Below, piece by piece: positions 49,679 to 56,283 of a stretch of 56,283 nucleotides of DNA (positions are counted from its first letter, which is position 1; the number at the start of each line of letters is the position of its first letter). Both the position numbers and the translations under genes were made by a program. Source of the stretch: Williamsia sp. (GTDB taxonomy: Bacteria; Bacteroidota; Bacteroidia; Chitinophagales; Chitinophagaceae); the NCBI GenBank assembly GCA_015069695.1, contig JADCRZ010000040.1:1-56283 (forward strand), given 5' to 3'. The notes beneath the pieces were generated by a model. The model did not search any database. It had not been told where the DNA came from and saw only the letters and a list, made by a program, of their open reading frames with translations.

Positions 49679-52261
49679 TTAAAAAATTAGGGAATAAGAC
49701 AGATATGGTGTGATGCCAAAGAACTTATACGAAGAAGTCACGATCAGGGATTTTTTTCCCATCCTGCCTTCCAGGTCGTACACATACTGGCTGGGAGAGC
49801 CGTATACGTTATAGATACCTGCGGTGAACAGCGAATGGGTCTTTTTAATAACCTGGTGGCGGTAAGCAGCAGAAACATCCATCCTGTGATAGGGCCGGGT
49901 ACGATACTGGTTAACAGCAGAAGAGTAGTAGATCAACCGGTATTCCTGGGGAGCCAGCGGATCGATGATCTGTTGGGCAACATCAAAATCGGCATAGATT
50001 TTATCCGGCAGCGTATACACATCGCCGGTAGCGAAAGACCACAGCATGGAGCACTGCCAGCGACTGCCGGCATTGTATGTTGCCGCCAGGTTCAATACAT
50101 GGCGGCGGTCGTACTTAAACGGGAACTTACGGCCCCCGTTGATATCCCTGAACTGCCGTTGGTTCCACGACAGGGTATAGCTGAGCTGGGCCTGCCATCT
50201 GGGGGTCTTTTTTTGCATCATCCCCTCCAGTCCATAGCTCCAACCCTTGCCTGATTGAAGCGATTGTTCCCAGTCGGCGTTGTTGAGAAAAAGGTCTTTG
50301 CCATCAACATAATTGGTTACACGCTGCATCTGTTTGTAATACACTTCGGCTGTTACCACCAGCTTCTTCGGGCCGCTGTACCGGTAGCCGATATTGATCA
50401 AGTTACTTCCTTCCGGCTTGAGCAGGGCCGTGCTGGGAACCCAGGCATCGCTGTTGATGCCTAAGTAGGGATTGGTGACCAGGTGCAGGTTCTGCGCCAT
50501 CCGGTTATAGGAAACATTGAGCTGGTGAAAATTGCTCAACTGATAGCTGGCATAAAAACGGGGCTGCAGCAGCAGGGTGCGAAAGCTGCCATATTTGTAT
50601 ACCGAGGTATACACACCGGGCCGGAAAAAGAACCGTCCCATCCTGATCTCATTTTCGTAAAACAAGGCCAGCTCGGCAAAATTCAAGGGAGGGAAGGCAC
50701 GCAGCTCATCAGCGCCATCGGCAAAGTCGGCTGCCACATTTGTATTGAAGGGGCGGATACGCGTGAACGACAGATGGCCACCGAAATTATACTTCACTGT
50801 GTTGGAGGTATACCATTCTGCTTCTGTGCGCAGGGTGTATTGCTGCAGGGATGAAAATGTATTGTAAGCCCGGTTGCGTGGGCCTGTTCCGCTGCTGTCT
50901 GCCATAAAATACCGGAAGCCGGCCCTGTTCTGGTAATCGCTGATGTTCATGGAAGAGTTGACAAATGCGCGTGGCCCCAGCACCCGGTTCCAGGTTAGGG
51001 AAAGGGCGCGGTTGCCCCATTGCTGCTGGTTGTTGATATTGTCTTTCAGCAAATTCAGTTTATCATGACCAGCGTATGCATTGATCATCAGCTTGTCCTT
51101 TGCCCCCAGCAGCTGGGTCAGTTTAAAATGGGCATCGTAGAACCTGACATCAAAACCGGTTTTCAGCAAGCGCAGGAACGGATTGATCCAGCTGTTGCGA
51201 AAAGCAAGCATGATAGCCGTCCTGTCTTTTTTCAGCGGACCTTCCAGCGTAAAGGAACCGGCCAGCAAACCTGCATTCACCTCTCCTTTCCATTGCCGCA
51301 TGTTGCCATCCTTTGCAGACACGTCCATCACCGAAGACAGGGCACCGCCAAAACGGGCCGGGAAACTGCTTTTGTACAGGTAAAATGATTTCAGGGAAGT
51401 TGGGTTGATAATAGAAACAGTCCCGAGTAGATGAGTGGGATTAAAGATAGGATTGCCATCCAGCAGCAATATATTTTGATCCGGACTGCCGCCCCGCACC
51501 ATCAAGCCATTCCAGCTTTCTGGAACAAGGTTCACACCCGGCAGCAACCCGGTTGAATACATGGCATCCGGCTCACCCAGGATCCGGTTGAACGCGCTTT
51601 CTTTGGCCTGGAGGTTGCTGGCCCCGCCCGGGTGCTGTTCACCGCTGCGGGACGCCACCGTTACTTCTTCCATATTGCTGTTGGGCGTAAGCTCTATGTC
51701 GATTCTTTTGTTTGCAGTGAGCGTAAAATCCAACTGGGCCCCTTTGTAGCCTGCATAGGAGATCCACACCGTTTCTTTGCCGGCCGGTAACAACAAGGTA
51801 AAATATCCATGGTTGTTTGAGCGTACGCCGTTGTAATTTGTTCCCCCCATTACCGTCGCTTCTGAAAGCGGCTCCTTACTGGCAGCATCCTTTACAAAGC
51901 CAAAAACTGAAAAAAGCGGCGGGTGACTGTTATCTGCCAGGGGCTCAGCGGCAGGAACGAGGATGATTTTACCATTCTTCTCTGCAAGAGAAACAAACTG
52001 CCCTTTTAAGATTTGCCGAAGCACTTGTTCCAGGGTGAGGGTGGCATTTGCCAGGGCAACCATTTTACCTGTATCGATGCTGGCAGCGGCCCATTCAATG
52101 GTGATGTTGGTGCTGCGGCTGAGCGTGTCCAGTAATTGGCGGATGGTTCCCTTTTGTGTACGGAGTTCACAGGAACGGGCAAGAAGAGGGGTATTCTGTG
52201 CGTGCGCTCCGGTTATAAAAAGAACAGATAAGATGAGCAGGGTGCTAAAAAGCTTTTTCAT
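49679..52261 (-). CDS. STN-domain TonB-dependent receptor
   Basis: An 860-residue outer-membrane receptor with a signal peptide (MKKLFSTLLILSVLFITGAHAQ). Order of parts: a secretin/TonB short N-terminal (STN) signalling domain (about 30-100), a carboxypeptidase-like regulatory beta-sandwich (about 117-195), the plug (about 210-330; VRGGSPDQNILLLDGNPIF), then the beta-barrel ending YLSYSLIF with terminal Phe. The STN domain talks to the FecR gene product upstream in the operon. The ligand is unknown; the adjacent DUF4249 lipoprotein is the usual partner. It is 61 bp after the FecR stop, with no terminator in the gap. Confidence 0.95.
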   Translation of the reverse strand: MKKLFSTLLILSVLFITGAHAQNTPLLARSCELRTQKGTIRQLLDTLSRSTNITIEWAAASIDTGKMVALANATLTLEQVLRQILKGQFVSLAEKNGKIILVPAAEPLADNSHPPLFSVFGFVKDAASKEPLSEATVMGGTNYNGVRSNNHGYFTLLLPAGKETVWISYAGYKGAQLDFTLTANKRIDIELTPNSNMEEVTVASRSGEQHPGGASNLQAKESAFNRILGEPDAMYSTGLLPGVNLVPESWNGLMVRGGSPDQNILLLDGNPIFNPTHLLGTVSIINPTSLKSFYLYKSSFPARFGGALSSVMDVSAKDGNMRQWKGEVNAGLLAGSFTLEGPLKKDRTAIMLAFRNSWINPFLRLLKTGFDVRFYDAHFKLTQLLGAKDKLMINAYAGHDKLNLLKDNINNQQQWGNRALSLTWNRVLGPRAFVNSSMNISDYQNRAGFRYFMADSSGTGPRNRAYNTFSSLQQYTLRTEAEWYTSNTVKYNFGGHLSFTRIRPFNTNVAADFADGADELRAFPPLNFAELALFYENEIRMGRFFFRPGVYTSVYKYGSFRTLLLQPRFYASYQLSNFHQLNVSYNRMAQNLHLVTNPYLGINSDAWVPSTALLKPEGSNLINIGYRYSGPKKLVVTAEVYYKQMQRVTNYVDGKDLFLNNADWEQSLQSGKGWSYGLEGMMQKKTPRWQAQLSYTLSWNQRQFRDINGGRKFPFKYDRRHVLNLAATYNAGSRWQCSMLWSFATGDVYTLPDKIYADFDVAQQIIDPLAPQEYRLIYYSSAVNQYRTRPYHRMDVSAAYRHQVIKKTHSLFTAGIYNVYGSPSQYVYDLEGRMGKKSLIVTSSYKFFGITPYLSYSLIF

Positions 52262-52322
52262 GCCATAATCTGAACGGCTGTTGGCGTTGAGGAGTAAATA
52301 TACTTATCTGTACATACATTCC

Positions 52323-53309
52323 CTACTTTTCATAAAAGATGACAGCTTCCCCTTCCTTCCTTGTTTGCAAACCGGTTATCAGCACCAGCTCATCCAGTAC
52401 CTGCTCCAGCGGCTGGTTTTTAAAGCGGACGGTGACGATTGCTTTTTGGATCACCACACTGTCTTTACTGTCTGCGCTGATAGAGACCTTGTAGTACCGT
52501 TCCAGGTCTTCCAGTACTTTCAGAAAGGGCGTATTGTGAAATTCCAGCACACCGGTTTGCCAGGCCAGGTAGTTGAGGTCTGTTAACTGTACCTGCTGCA
52601 AGCGGTTGTTGTACAGCAAGGCTTCTTGTCCGGCGGTTAGTACCAGCTGGCTTCCTTTCTCCCGGTCTGTTACGACCACCCTTCCGGATGAAACCATCAC
52701 TTCTTCCCTGACATCACCTGAACGCACCAGGAAAGAAGTACCGGTCACCTTTACTTCTACCCTGCCGGTCAGGACAGAAAAAGACTGCCCGCCATCATGT
52801 TTAACCTGAAAAAATGCTTCTCCCTCCAGCTCCACCACCCGTTGGGCGCTGTTAAACCGGGGCGCATAGCTGATGGCGCTTCCTTTTCGCAAAGTAACGA
52901 TCGAGCCGTCGGGCAGGGTCACCGACTGGTGTGTGTTGGTTGCTACAGCATGTTCAGTGGACAGACGGGTCCAGAGATAATACCCCGTACCTGCAAGCAG
53001 TATCATAGAAGCGGCAATGGCGATCCATCTTATTGAGCGCAGCAGCGGCTTCTGCGAACCAATGGGTTCCCCGCGGCGCTCCTCCTTGTTTAACAAGGGG
53101 CCCATTTTTGACCAGGCGGCAGCTGCATCAAAGGTATGCGCGCGCAGGGGAGCGCCGCTTGCTTCCCAGATCTTTACATACGTATCATACTCGTCCCTGT
53201 TGCCGGGTGCAGCTTCTATCCAGCGCTCCAGTTGCTCCAGCTGCTGCGGACTGGCCGTCTGGGTCAACCTTGCGGTGATGAGAGATAGAATTTGGTCGTT
53301 GATCTGCAT
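52323..53309 (-). CDS. FecR-family anti-sigma regulator
   Basis: A 328-residue protein with an N-terminal cytoplasmic anti-sigma segment (1-90, EQLERWIEAAPGN), one membrane helix (about 94-112, WIAIAASMILLAGTGYYLW), a periplasmic FecR domain (about 122-215; TLPDGSIVTLRKGSAISY) and a DUF4974 domain at the C-terminus (about 255-328). It holds the sigma factor in check until the STN domain of a ligand-loaded receptor signals it. It begins 12 bp after the sigma gene stop and is translationally close to it. The organisation is the standard Bacteroidota transmembrane-signalling unit. Confidence 0.94.
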   Translation of the reverse strand: MQINDQILSLITARLTQTASPQQLEQLERWIEAAPGNRDEYDTYVKIWEASGAPLRAHTFDAAAAWSKMGPLLNKEERRGEPIGSQKPLLRSIRWIAIAASMILLAGTGYYLWTRLSTEHAVATNTHQSVTLPDGSIVTLRKGSAISYAPRFNSAQRVVELEGEAFFQVKHDGGQSFSVLTGRVEVKVTGTSFLVRSGDVREEVMVSSGRVVVTDREKGSQLVLTAGQEALLYNNRLQQVQLTDLNYLAWQTGVLEFHNTPFLKVLEDLERYYKVSISADSKDSVVIQKAIVTVRFKNQPLEQVLDELVLITGLQTRKEGEAVIFYEK

Positions 53310-53321
53310 GAATACTGTTTC

Positions 53322-53915
53322 TTATAAAAAAAACCACGACAGGGCCGGAACCCCTACGCAATGGGCCAACCAAATAATTGCACCAACCGGACTCAGGCTA
53401 AACAGGCGCTTTTCCCGGACAAAGAGACGCATGATCTTCAGCGCTTTTCCGATCTGGTTCTCAACTGTTTTTACAGAAATCCCCGTTGTTTCAGCAATTT
53501 GCTGGTAAGTCAGTTTGCCCATGCGGCTAAGCACAAACACTTCCCTGCAGCGCAGGGGCAACCTGTCAAGCGCTTCAGCTACTGCGCCTGCCAGGTCAAC
53601 CGGTTCTTCCCAATCCCTTTCTATGATTGTTTCTACCGGTTCTTCCCATTCGGTCAGTTGCGTGAACCGGTCCTTTTTATTTTTCTGCAGATAGTTGAGG
53701 CAGCGATTGCGGATAGCCGTAAACAGGTAATAACGCAGCTCTTCCTTTCCGATCAGTTCCTTTTTCTTTTCCCATACATGCAAAAAGATTTCCTGCACCA
53801 TGTCTTCACAGTCGGCCGCACTTGCTACAAGCGTAAGTGCATACTGGCAAAGCGGCTGATAATACGCATGGAATGCCTGTTTGTAAAGTATGTACAGGGA
53901 AGAATCTTTCTGCAT
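53322..53915 (-). CDS. ECF RNA polymerase sigma-70 factor, Bacteroidota family
   Basis: A 197-residue ECF sigma factor with sigma region 2 (about 12-75, CEDMVQEIFLHVWEKKKEL) and region 4 (about 125-175, LPLRCREVFVLSRMGKLTYQQIAE). It recruits polymerase to the genes controlled by the FecR/receptor pair. The last 22 residues (SPVGAIIWLAHCVGVPALSW and following FFL) are hydrophobic, as in many Bacteroidota ECF factors, and might touch the membrane near FecR. It follows the kduD stop by 30 bp on the same strand, so it could be read through from kduD or have a promoter in that gene's 3' end. Confidence 0.93.
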   Translation of the reverse strand: MQKDSSLYILYKQAFHAYYQPLCQYALTLVASAADCEDMVQEIFLHVWEKKKELIGKEELRYYLFTAIRNRCLNYLQKNKKDRFTQLTEWEEPVETIIERDWEEPVDLAGAVAEALDRLPLRCREVFVLSRMGKLTYQQIAETTGISVKTVENQIGKALKIMRLFVREKRLFSLSPVGAIIWLAHCVGVPALSWFFL

Positions 53916-53945
53916 GAAGGGATATACTTCTACAACTCTTTCGGA

Positions 53946-54713
53946 CTATCGTGCCATCCATCCTCCATCTACTACCAGCACATGTCCATTGACGTAAGCA
54001 CCGGCATCAGATGACAAGAACACCACCGGGCCTTTGTAGTCAGCGGGTTGTCCCCAGCGGCCGGCCGGAATCCTGTCCAGGATGGCTTTGGAGCGGTCCG
54101 GGTCTTCCCGCAGGGCCTGTGTGTTGTTGGTGGCTACATACCCCGGGGCGATGCCATTTACATTTACTCCTTTGGAGGACCATTCATTGGCAAACGCTTT
54201 CACCAGGCCGGCCACAGCTGATTTGCTGGCTGTGTATCCCGGCACATTGATGCCGCCTTGGAAGCTTAGCAAGGAACAGGTAAAAACAATTTTTCCTGCA
54301 CCCCTGGCAATCATGTCTTTTCCGAATTCGCGCGTAAGAATAAATTGCGCATCGAGGTTTACTGAAATGACCTTGTCCCACCACTCATCCGGGTGCTCGG
54401 CCACCGGTTTGCGGAGGATCATGCCGGCGTTGTTGACCAGGATGTCGATGCTATGGTTCGCCTTTACATCATTGATAAAATTATACAGGGCGGGTCTGTC
54501 TGATATATCGATAACATAAGGCGTGAACTTTCTCCCCAATGCGGTAACCGCATTTTCCGTCTCTCCTCCCTTGATGGCTTCTGAATTGGAGGCCCCTACG
54601 ATGTCAGCGCCGGCTTCTGCCAGGGCTACCGCCATAGCCTGTCCCAACCCGGTGTCGCTGCCGGTTACCAGAGCGGTTTTACCACTCAGGTTAAATTGAT
54701 CGATGATACTCAT
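53946..54713 (-). CDS. kduD: 2-dehydro-3-deoxy-D-gluconate 5-dehydrogenase-like SDR
   Basis: A 255-residue short-chain dehydrogenase. Start at ATG 54713 (MSIIDQFNLSGKTALVTG), which opens with the KduD N-terminus; the in-frame extension upstream runs into the galT region. It has the NAD motif TGSDTGLGQ, the structural NNAG in LVNNAGMILR, the catalytic Ser/Tyr/Lys set with GYTASKSAV, and the family-specific PVVFLSSDAGAYVNGHVLVVDGG (shown in parts). KduD reduces or oxidises 2-keto-3-deoxygluconate in hexuronate/pectin breakdown. It follows galT by 62 bp and precedes the sigma factor gene by 30 bp. The KduI isomerase is not in the window. Confidence 0.9.
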   Translation of the reverse strand: MSIIDQFNLSGKTALVTGSDTGLGQAMAVALAEAGADIVGASNSEAIKGGETENAVTALGRKFTPYVIDISDRPALYNFINDVKANHSIDILVNNAGMILRKPVAEHPDEWWDKVISVNLDAQFILTREFGKDMIARGAGKIVFTCSLLSFQGGINVPGYTASKSAVAGLVKAFANEWSSKGVNVNGIAPGYVATNNTQALREDPDRSKAILDRIPAGRWGQPADYKGPVVFLSSDAGAYVNGHVLVVDGGWMAR

Positions 54714-54775
54714 ACGGTTGTTTTTGGCTAAAGGTATATGTAAATAGAATTTCCGGAGAAGAGAGCGGGAAAAAT

Positions 54776-55822
54776 TTATGCACCGCCTTCCTTGTAATGC
54801 AGTTCCGGCAAGCTCTTCAGTTTCTCTGCCGCCCATTCCGGCGTTACGTCGCGCTGCGGGTTGGCCAGCATTTCATAACCGACCATAAACTTTTTAACGG
54901 TGGCCGAGCGCAGCAGGGGCGGATAAAAATGCATGTGCCAGTGCCATTCCGGATGGTCGCCATCATTGACGGGCGACTGGTGCATGCCGGCAGAATAAGG
55001 GAAAGAGATGTGGAACAGGTTGTCGTATTTAGCCGTCAGGCGTTTTAAGATGTCGGCCAGGGCAGTTTGTTCCTCCGGGGTAAAATCGAGCAGGGTTTGC
55101 ACATGGCGTTTGCTGATGACCAGGGTTTCATAAGGCCATACTGCCCAGAAGGGCACCAGCGCGGCGAAATGACTATTCTCTACTACCAGCCTTTCCTGCT
55201 GCTGCAGCTCCAGGTTCAGGTAATCACCCAGGAGGCTGCGTCCCTTTTCTTCAAAATACTTTTTCTGCCGGTTCGTCTCCTTGACGATCTCCAGCGGCAG
55301 CGAGCTTTGCGACCAGATCTGTCCGTGCGGATGCGGGTTGCTGCAGCCCATGATCTCGCCCTTGTTTTCAAAGATCTGGATGTATCTGATAAAGGGTTTC
55401 GCAGCAAGTTCCGTAAACTCTTTCTGCCACAACCGGATCACAGCTTCAATGGCCTGCACCGATAGTTGCGGCAAGGTCAGGCTATGATCGGGGGAAAAGC
55501 TGATGACCTTGCAGATGCCCCGCTCACCACTGGCCTTGAGCAAGCCCTCTATATCGATCCCGCCCTCCGGCGTATCTTCCAGCAGCGCGGAAAAGTCGTT
55601 CACAAAAACAAAAGAATCCTTGTAGTCGGGATTGATGCTTCCGTCCGCACGTTTGTTGCGCGGACAAAGATAACAGGTAGGGTCATACGAAGGACGCTTG
55701 TCTTCAGGCACGGTCTCCGTCTTACCCTGCCAGGGCCGTTTCATCCGTTGTGGCGACACCAGGATCCAGTCGCCGGTGAGCGGATTGTATCTTGTATGGG
55801 AATGTTCTTTGAGATCAAACAT
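54776..55822 (-). CDS. galT: Galactose-1-phosphate uridylyltransferase
   Basis: A 348-residue enzyme of the Leloir pathway: it exchanges UMP between UDP-glucose and galactose-1-phosphate. The active-site histidine triad is in NPHPHGQIW, the N-terminal zinc site is CYLCPRNKR, and the ends match the family (GDWILVSPQRMKRPW, and GDHPEWHWHMHFYPPLLR near the C-terminus). Length agrees with E. coli GalT. GalK, GalE and GalM are not in the window, so the pathway is split. It is the first gene of a minus-strand series that runs into kduD and perhaps the sigma operon. Its upstream flank (55823-56283) is repeat-rich. Confidence 0.96.
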   Translation of the reverse strand: MFDLKEHSHTRYNPLTGDWILVSPQRMKRPWQGKTETVPEDKRPSYDPTCYLCPRNKRADGSINPDYKDSFVFVNDFSALLEDTPEGGIDIEGLLKASGERGICKVISFSPDHSLTLPQLSVQAIEAVIRLWQKEFTELAAKPFIRYIQIFENKGEIMGCSNPHPHGQIWSQSSLPLEIVKETNRQKKYFEEKGRSLLGDYLNLELQQQERLVVENSHFAALVPFWAVWPYETLVISKRHVQTLLDFTPEEQTALADILKRLTAKYDNLFHISFPYSAGMHQSPVNDGDHPEWHWHMHFYPPLLRSATVKKFMVGYEMLANPQRDVTPEWAAEKLKSLPELHYKEGGA

Positions 55823-55921
55823 AGGTGGTGGTTTTAATAACCTATCTGAGCAATAAGGATGCTAAAGGTATTGAGATCGCATGACATCTTCCCCTGGGGC
55901 GGCTTGTGGAGGTTTATTTGC

Positions 55922-55955
55922 CTGAACCTTGATTTACAGGATAGGAGGGGGTCGG
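55922..55955 (+). repeat. CTGAACCTTGATT repeat, copy 3
   Basis: CTGAACCTTGATTTACAGG followed by ATAGGAGGGGG; the same start as copies 1 and 2. Here it follows no coding sequence on its strand. Confidence 0.6.
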
Positions 55956-55993
55956 GACGTTAAACCTTTGATCATCTTGCTGGTACTTTTTGT

Positions 55994-56039
55994 CTTGAAC
56001 CAGGATTACACAGATGAGGGGATTACAGGATTTTTAGGT
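55994..56039 (+). repeat. TTGAACC-GGATTACA repeat
   Basis: CTTGAACCAGGATTACACAG, then a GGGGATTACAGGATT tract. It has the same GAACC start and GATT/AGGATT periodicity as the CTGAACCTTGATT copies and is probably a longer member of the same family. Confidence 0.55.
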
Positions 56040-56084
56040 ACAAGTGGAGCAGCCTACTCTTTCCTTTGTCATCCTTTTCTCTTT

Positions 56085-56279
56085 GTCATTCCGCCGGGGC
56101 GCTACTTGATGTTGCATGTGCTGTATGCTTGCGCGCCCCGTGCGGAATCTCCGCGGGGCAAGGGGCTATGATGATAGGCCAGCCTCTTACTAAACAGAGA
56201 CGCTCCGCTCCGCAGAGATCCTGTAAGGGCGCGGCATCAGCCTGCAAGTGCAGCCTTCACTGCGCCCTTACAGGATGAC
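56085..56279 (+). repeat. 195-bp foldback element, copy D
   Basis: The third full-length copy, again exactly 195 bp (GTCATTCCGCC...GGATGAC) and flanked by TTT and AAA. It shows all three stems of the family, with GCGCCCC-TGCGGAAT and GCGCCCTTACAGGAT most clear. Confidence 0.88.
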
Positions 56280-56283
56280 AAAA

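Larger units (their letters stand above)
55823..56283. other. Repeat-rich region upstream of galT
   Basis: The 461 bp at the right edge hold a CTGAACC repeat (55922-55955), a second TTGAACC repeat (55994-56039) and foldback copy D (56085-56279). A TACCTTTA box on the minus strand (55872-55879) could be the galT -7 element. No gene or partial gene is credible in the rest of this stretch. Confidence 0.55.

Noticed and set aside
56085-56279. tRNA-like cloverleaf
   Set aside because: The fold only resembles a cloverleaf; stems are too long and there is no anticodon or TpsiC arm pattern.
1-56283. CRISPR array, rRNA, tRNA or intact insertion sequence
   Set aside because: No regularly spaced direct repeats, no rRNA or tRNA core sequences and no transposase frame were seen.

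Overview
The window looks like chromosomal DNA of a Bacteroidota bacterium, most likely in or near the Chitinophagaceae. The grounds are a C-terminal T9SS (Por) sorting domain on a 1272-residue surface protein, an ECF sigma / FecR (with DUF4974) / STN-TonB receptor / DUF4249 operon, several Bacteroidota-type TAnnTTTG promoters, many Sec or lipoprotein leaders, and families typical of the phylum (DUF2911, DUF5117-type zinc protease, PaoABC-like oxidoreductase). No rRNA, tRNA, CRISPR, phage or intact transposase was seen.

Layout. 0.2-5.8 kb: an acetamidase/formamidase gene with a damaged 5' end, a membrane protein, a DUF5655-like protein, a thioredoxin lipid-free exported protein, a Gfo/Idh/MocA oxidoreductase and an odd membrane/lipoprotein gene. 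6.0-10.4 kb: a tight four-gene tripartite efflux operon (TolC, HlyD/MacA-like lipoprotein adaptor, MacB-like permease, ABC ATPase). 10.4-18.0 kb: a minus-strand run with a small exported protein, a zinc metalloprotease, DinB, three VOC proteins, an exported endonuclease/phosphatase-fold enzyme, a helix-hairpin-helix protein and a B12-type radical SAM protein. 18.4-24.4 kb: a hypothetical gene, a GH20 hexosaminidase with a Tat-exported Gfo/Idh/MocA partner and a tiny upstream ORF, a GH19-like lysin without signal peptide and a PAP2 phosphatase with an altered active-site residue.

24.7-32.1 kb: the T9SS surface protein, a two-gene TPR/AAA+ and TPR/membrane module, and a DUF2911 protein. 32.6-36.9 kb: a three-subunit molybdenum hydroxylase (PaoABC-like) whose second and third genes are separated by repeat DNA. 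37.0-42.3 kb: a run of exported genes for arabinan breakdown (GH51, GH43) with a basic secretory protease and a nucleotide pyrophosphatase/phosphodiesterase-like enzyme. 42.4-48.4 kb: a candidate small RNA, an esterase, gpmA, a MetX-like hydrolase and a three-gene glycan operon (GT2, DUF2029/GT87, polysaccharide deacetylase). 48.6-55.8 kb: galT, kduD, then sigma, FecR, TonB receptor and DUF4249 lipoprotein, all on the minus strand.

The most distinctive non-coding content is three families of dispersed repeats: a 195-bp foldback element (three full copies of identical length and one internally deleted copy), a GTTCC/GGAAC hairpin element (two copies, one holding a perfect 25-bp hairpin), and a short CTGAACCTTGATT-type repeat that supplies the stop codon of two different genes. 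A promoter-plus-terminator unit at 42.4-42.6 kb with an internal hairpin and no convincing reading frame is a good small-RNA candidate. No single locus can be proved from sequence alone to be a new system; the TPR-AAA+/membrane pair, the foldback repeat family and the small-RNA candidate are the best leads.
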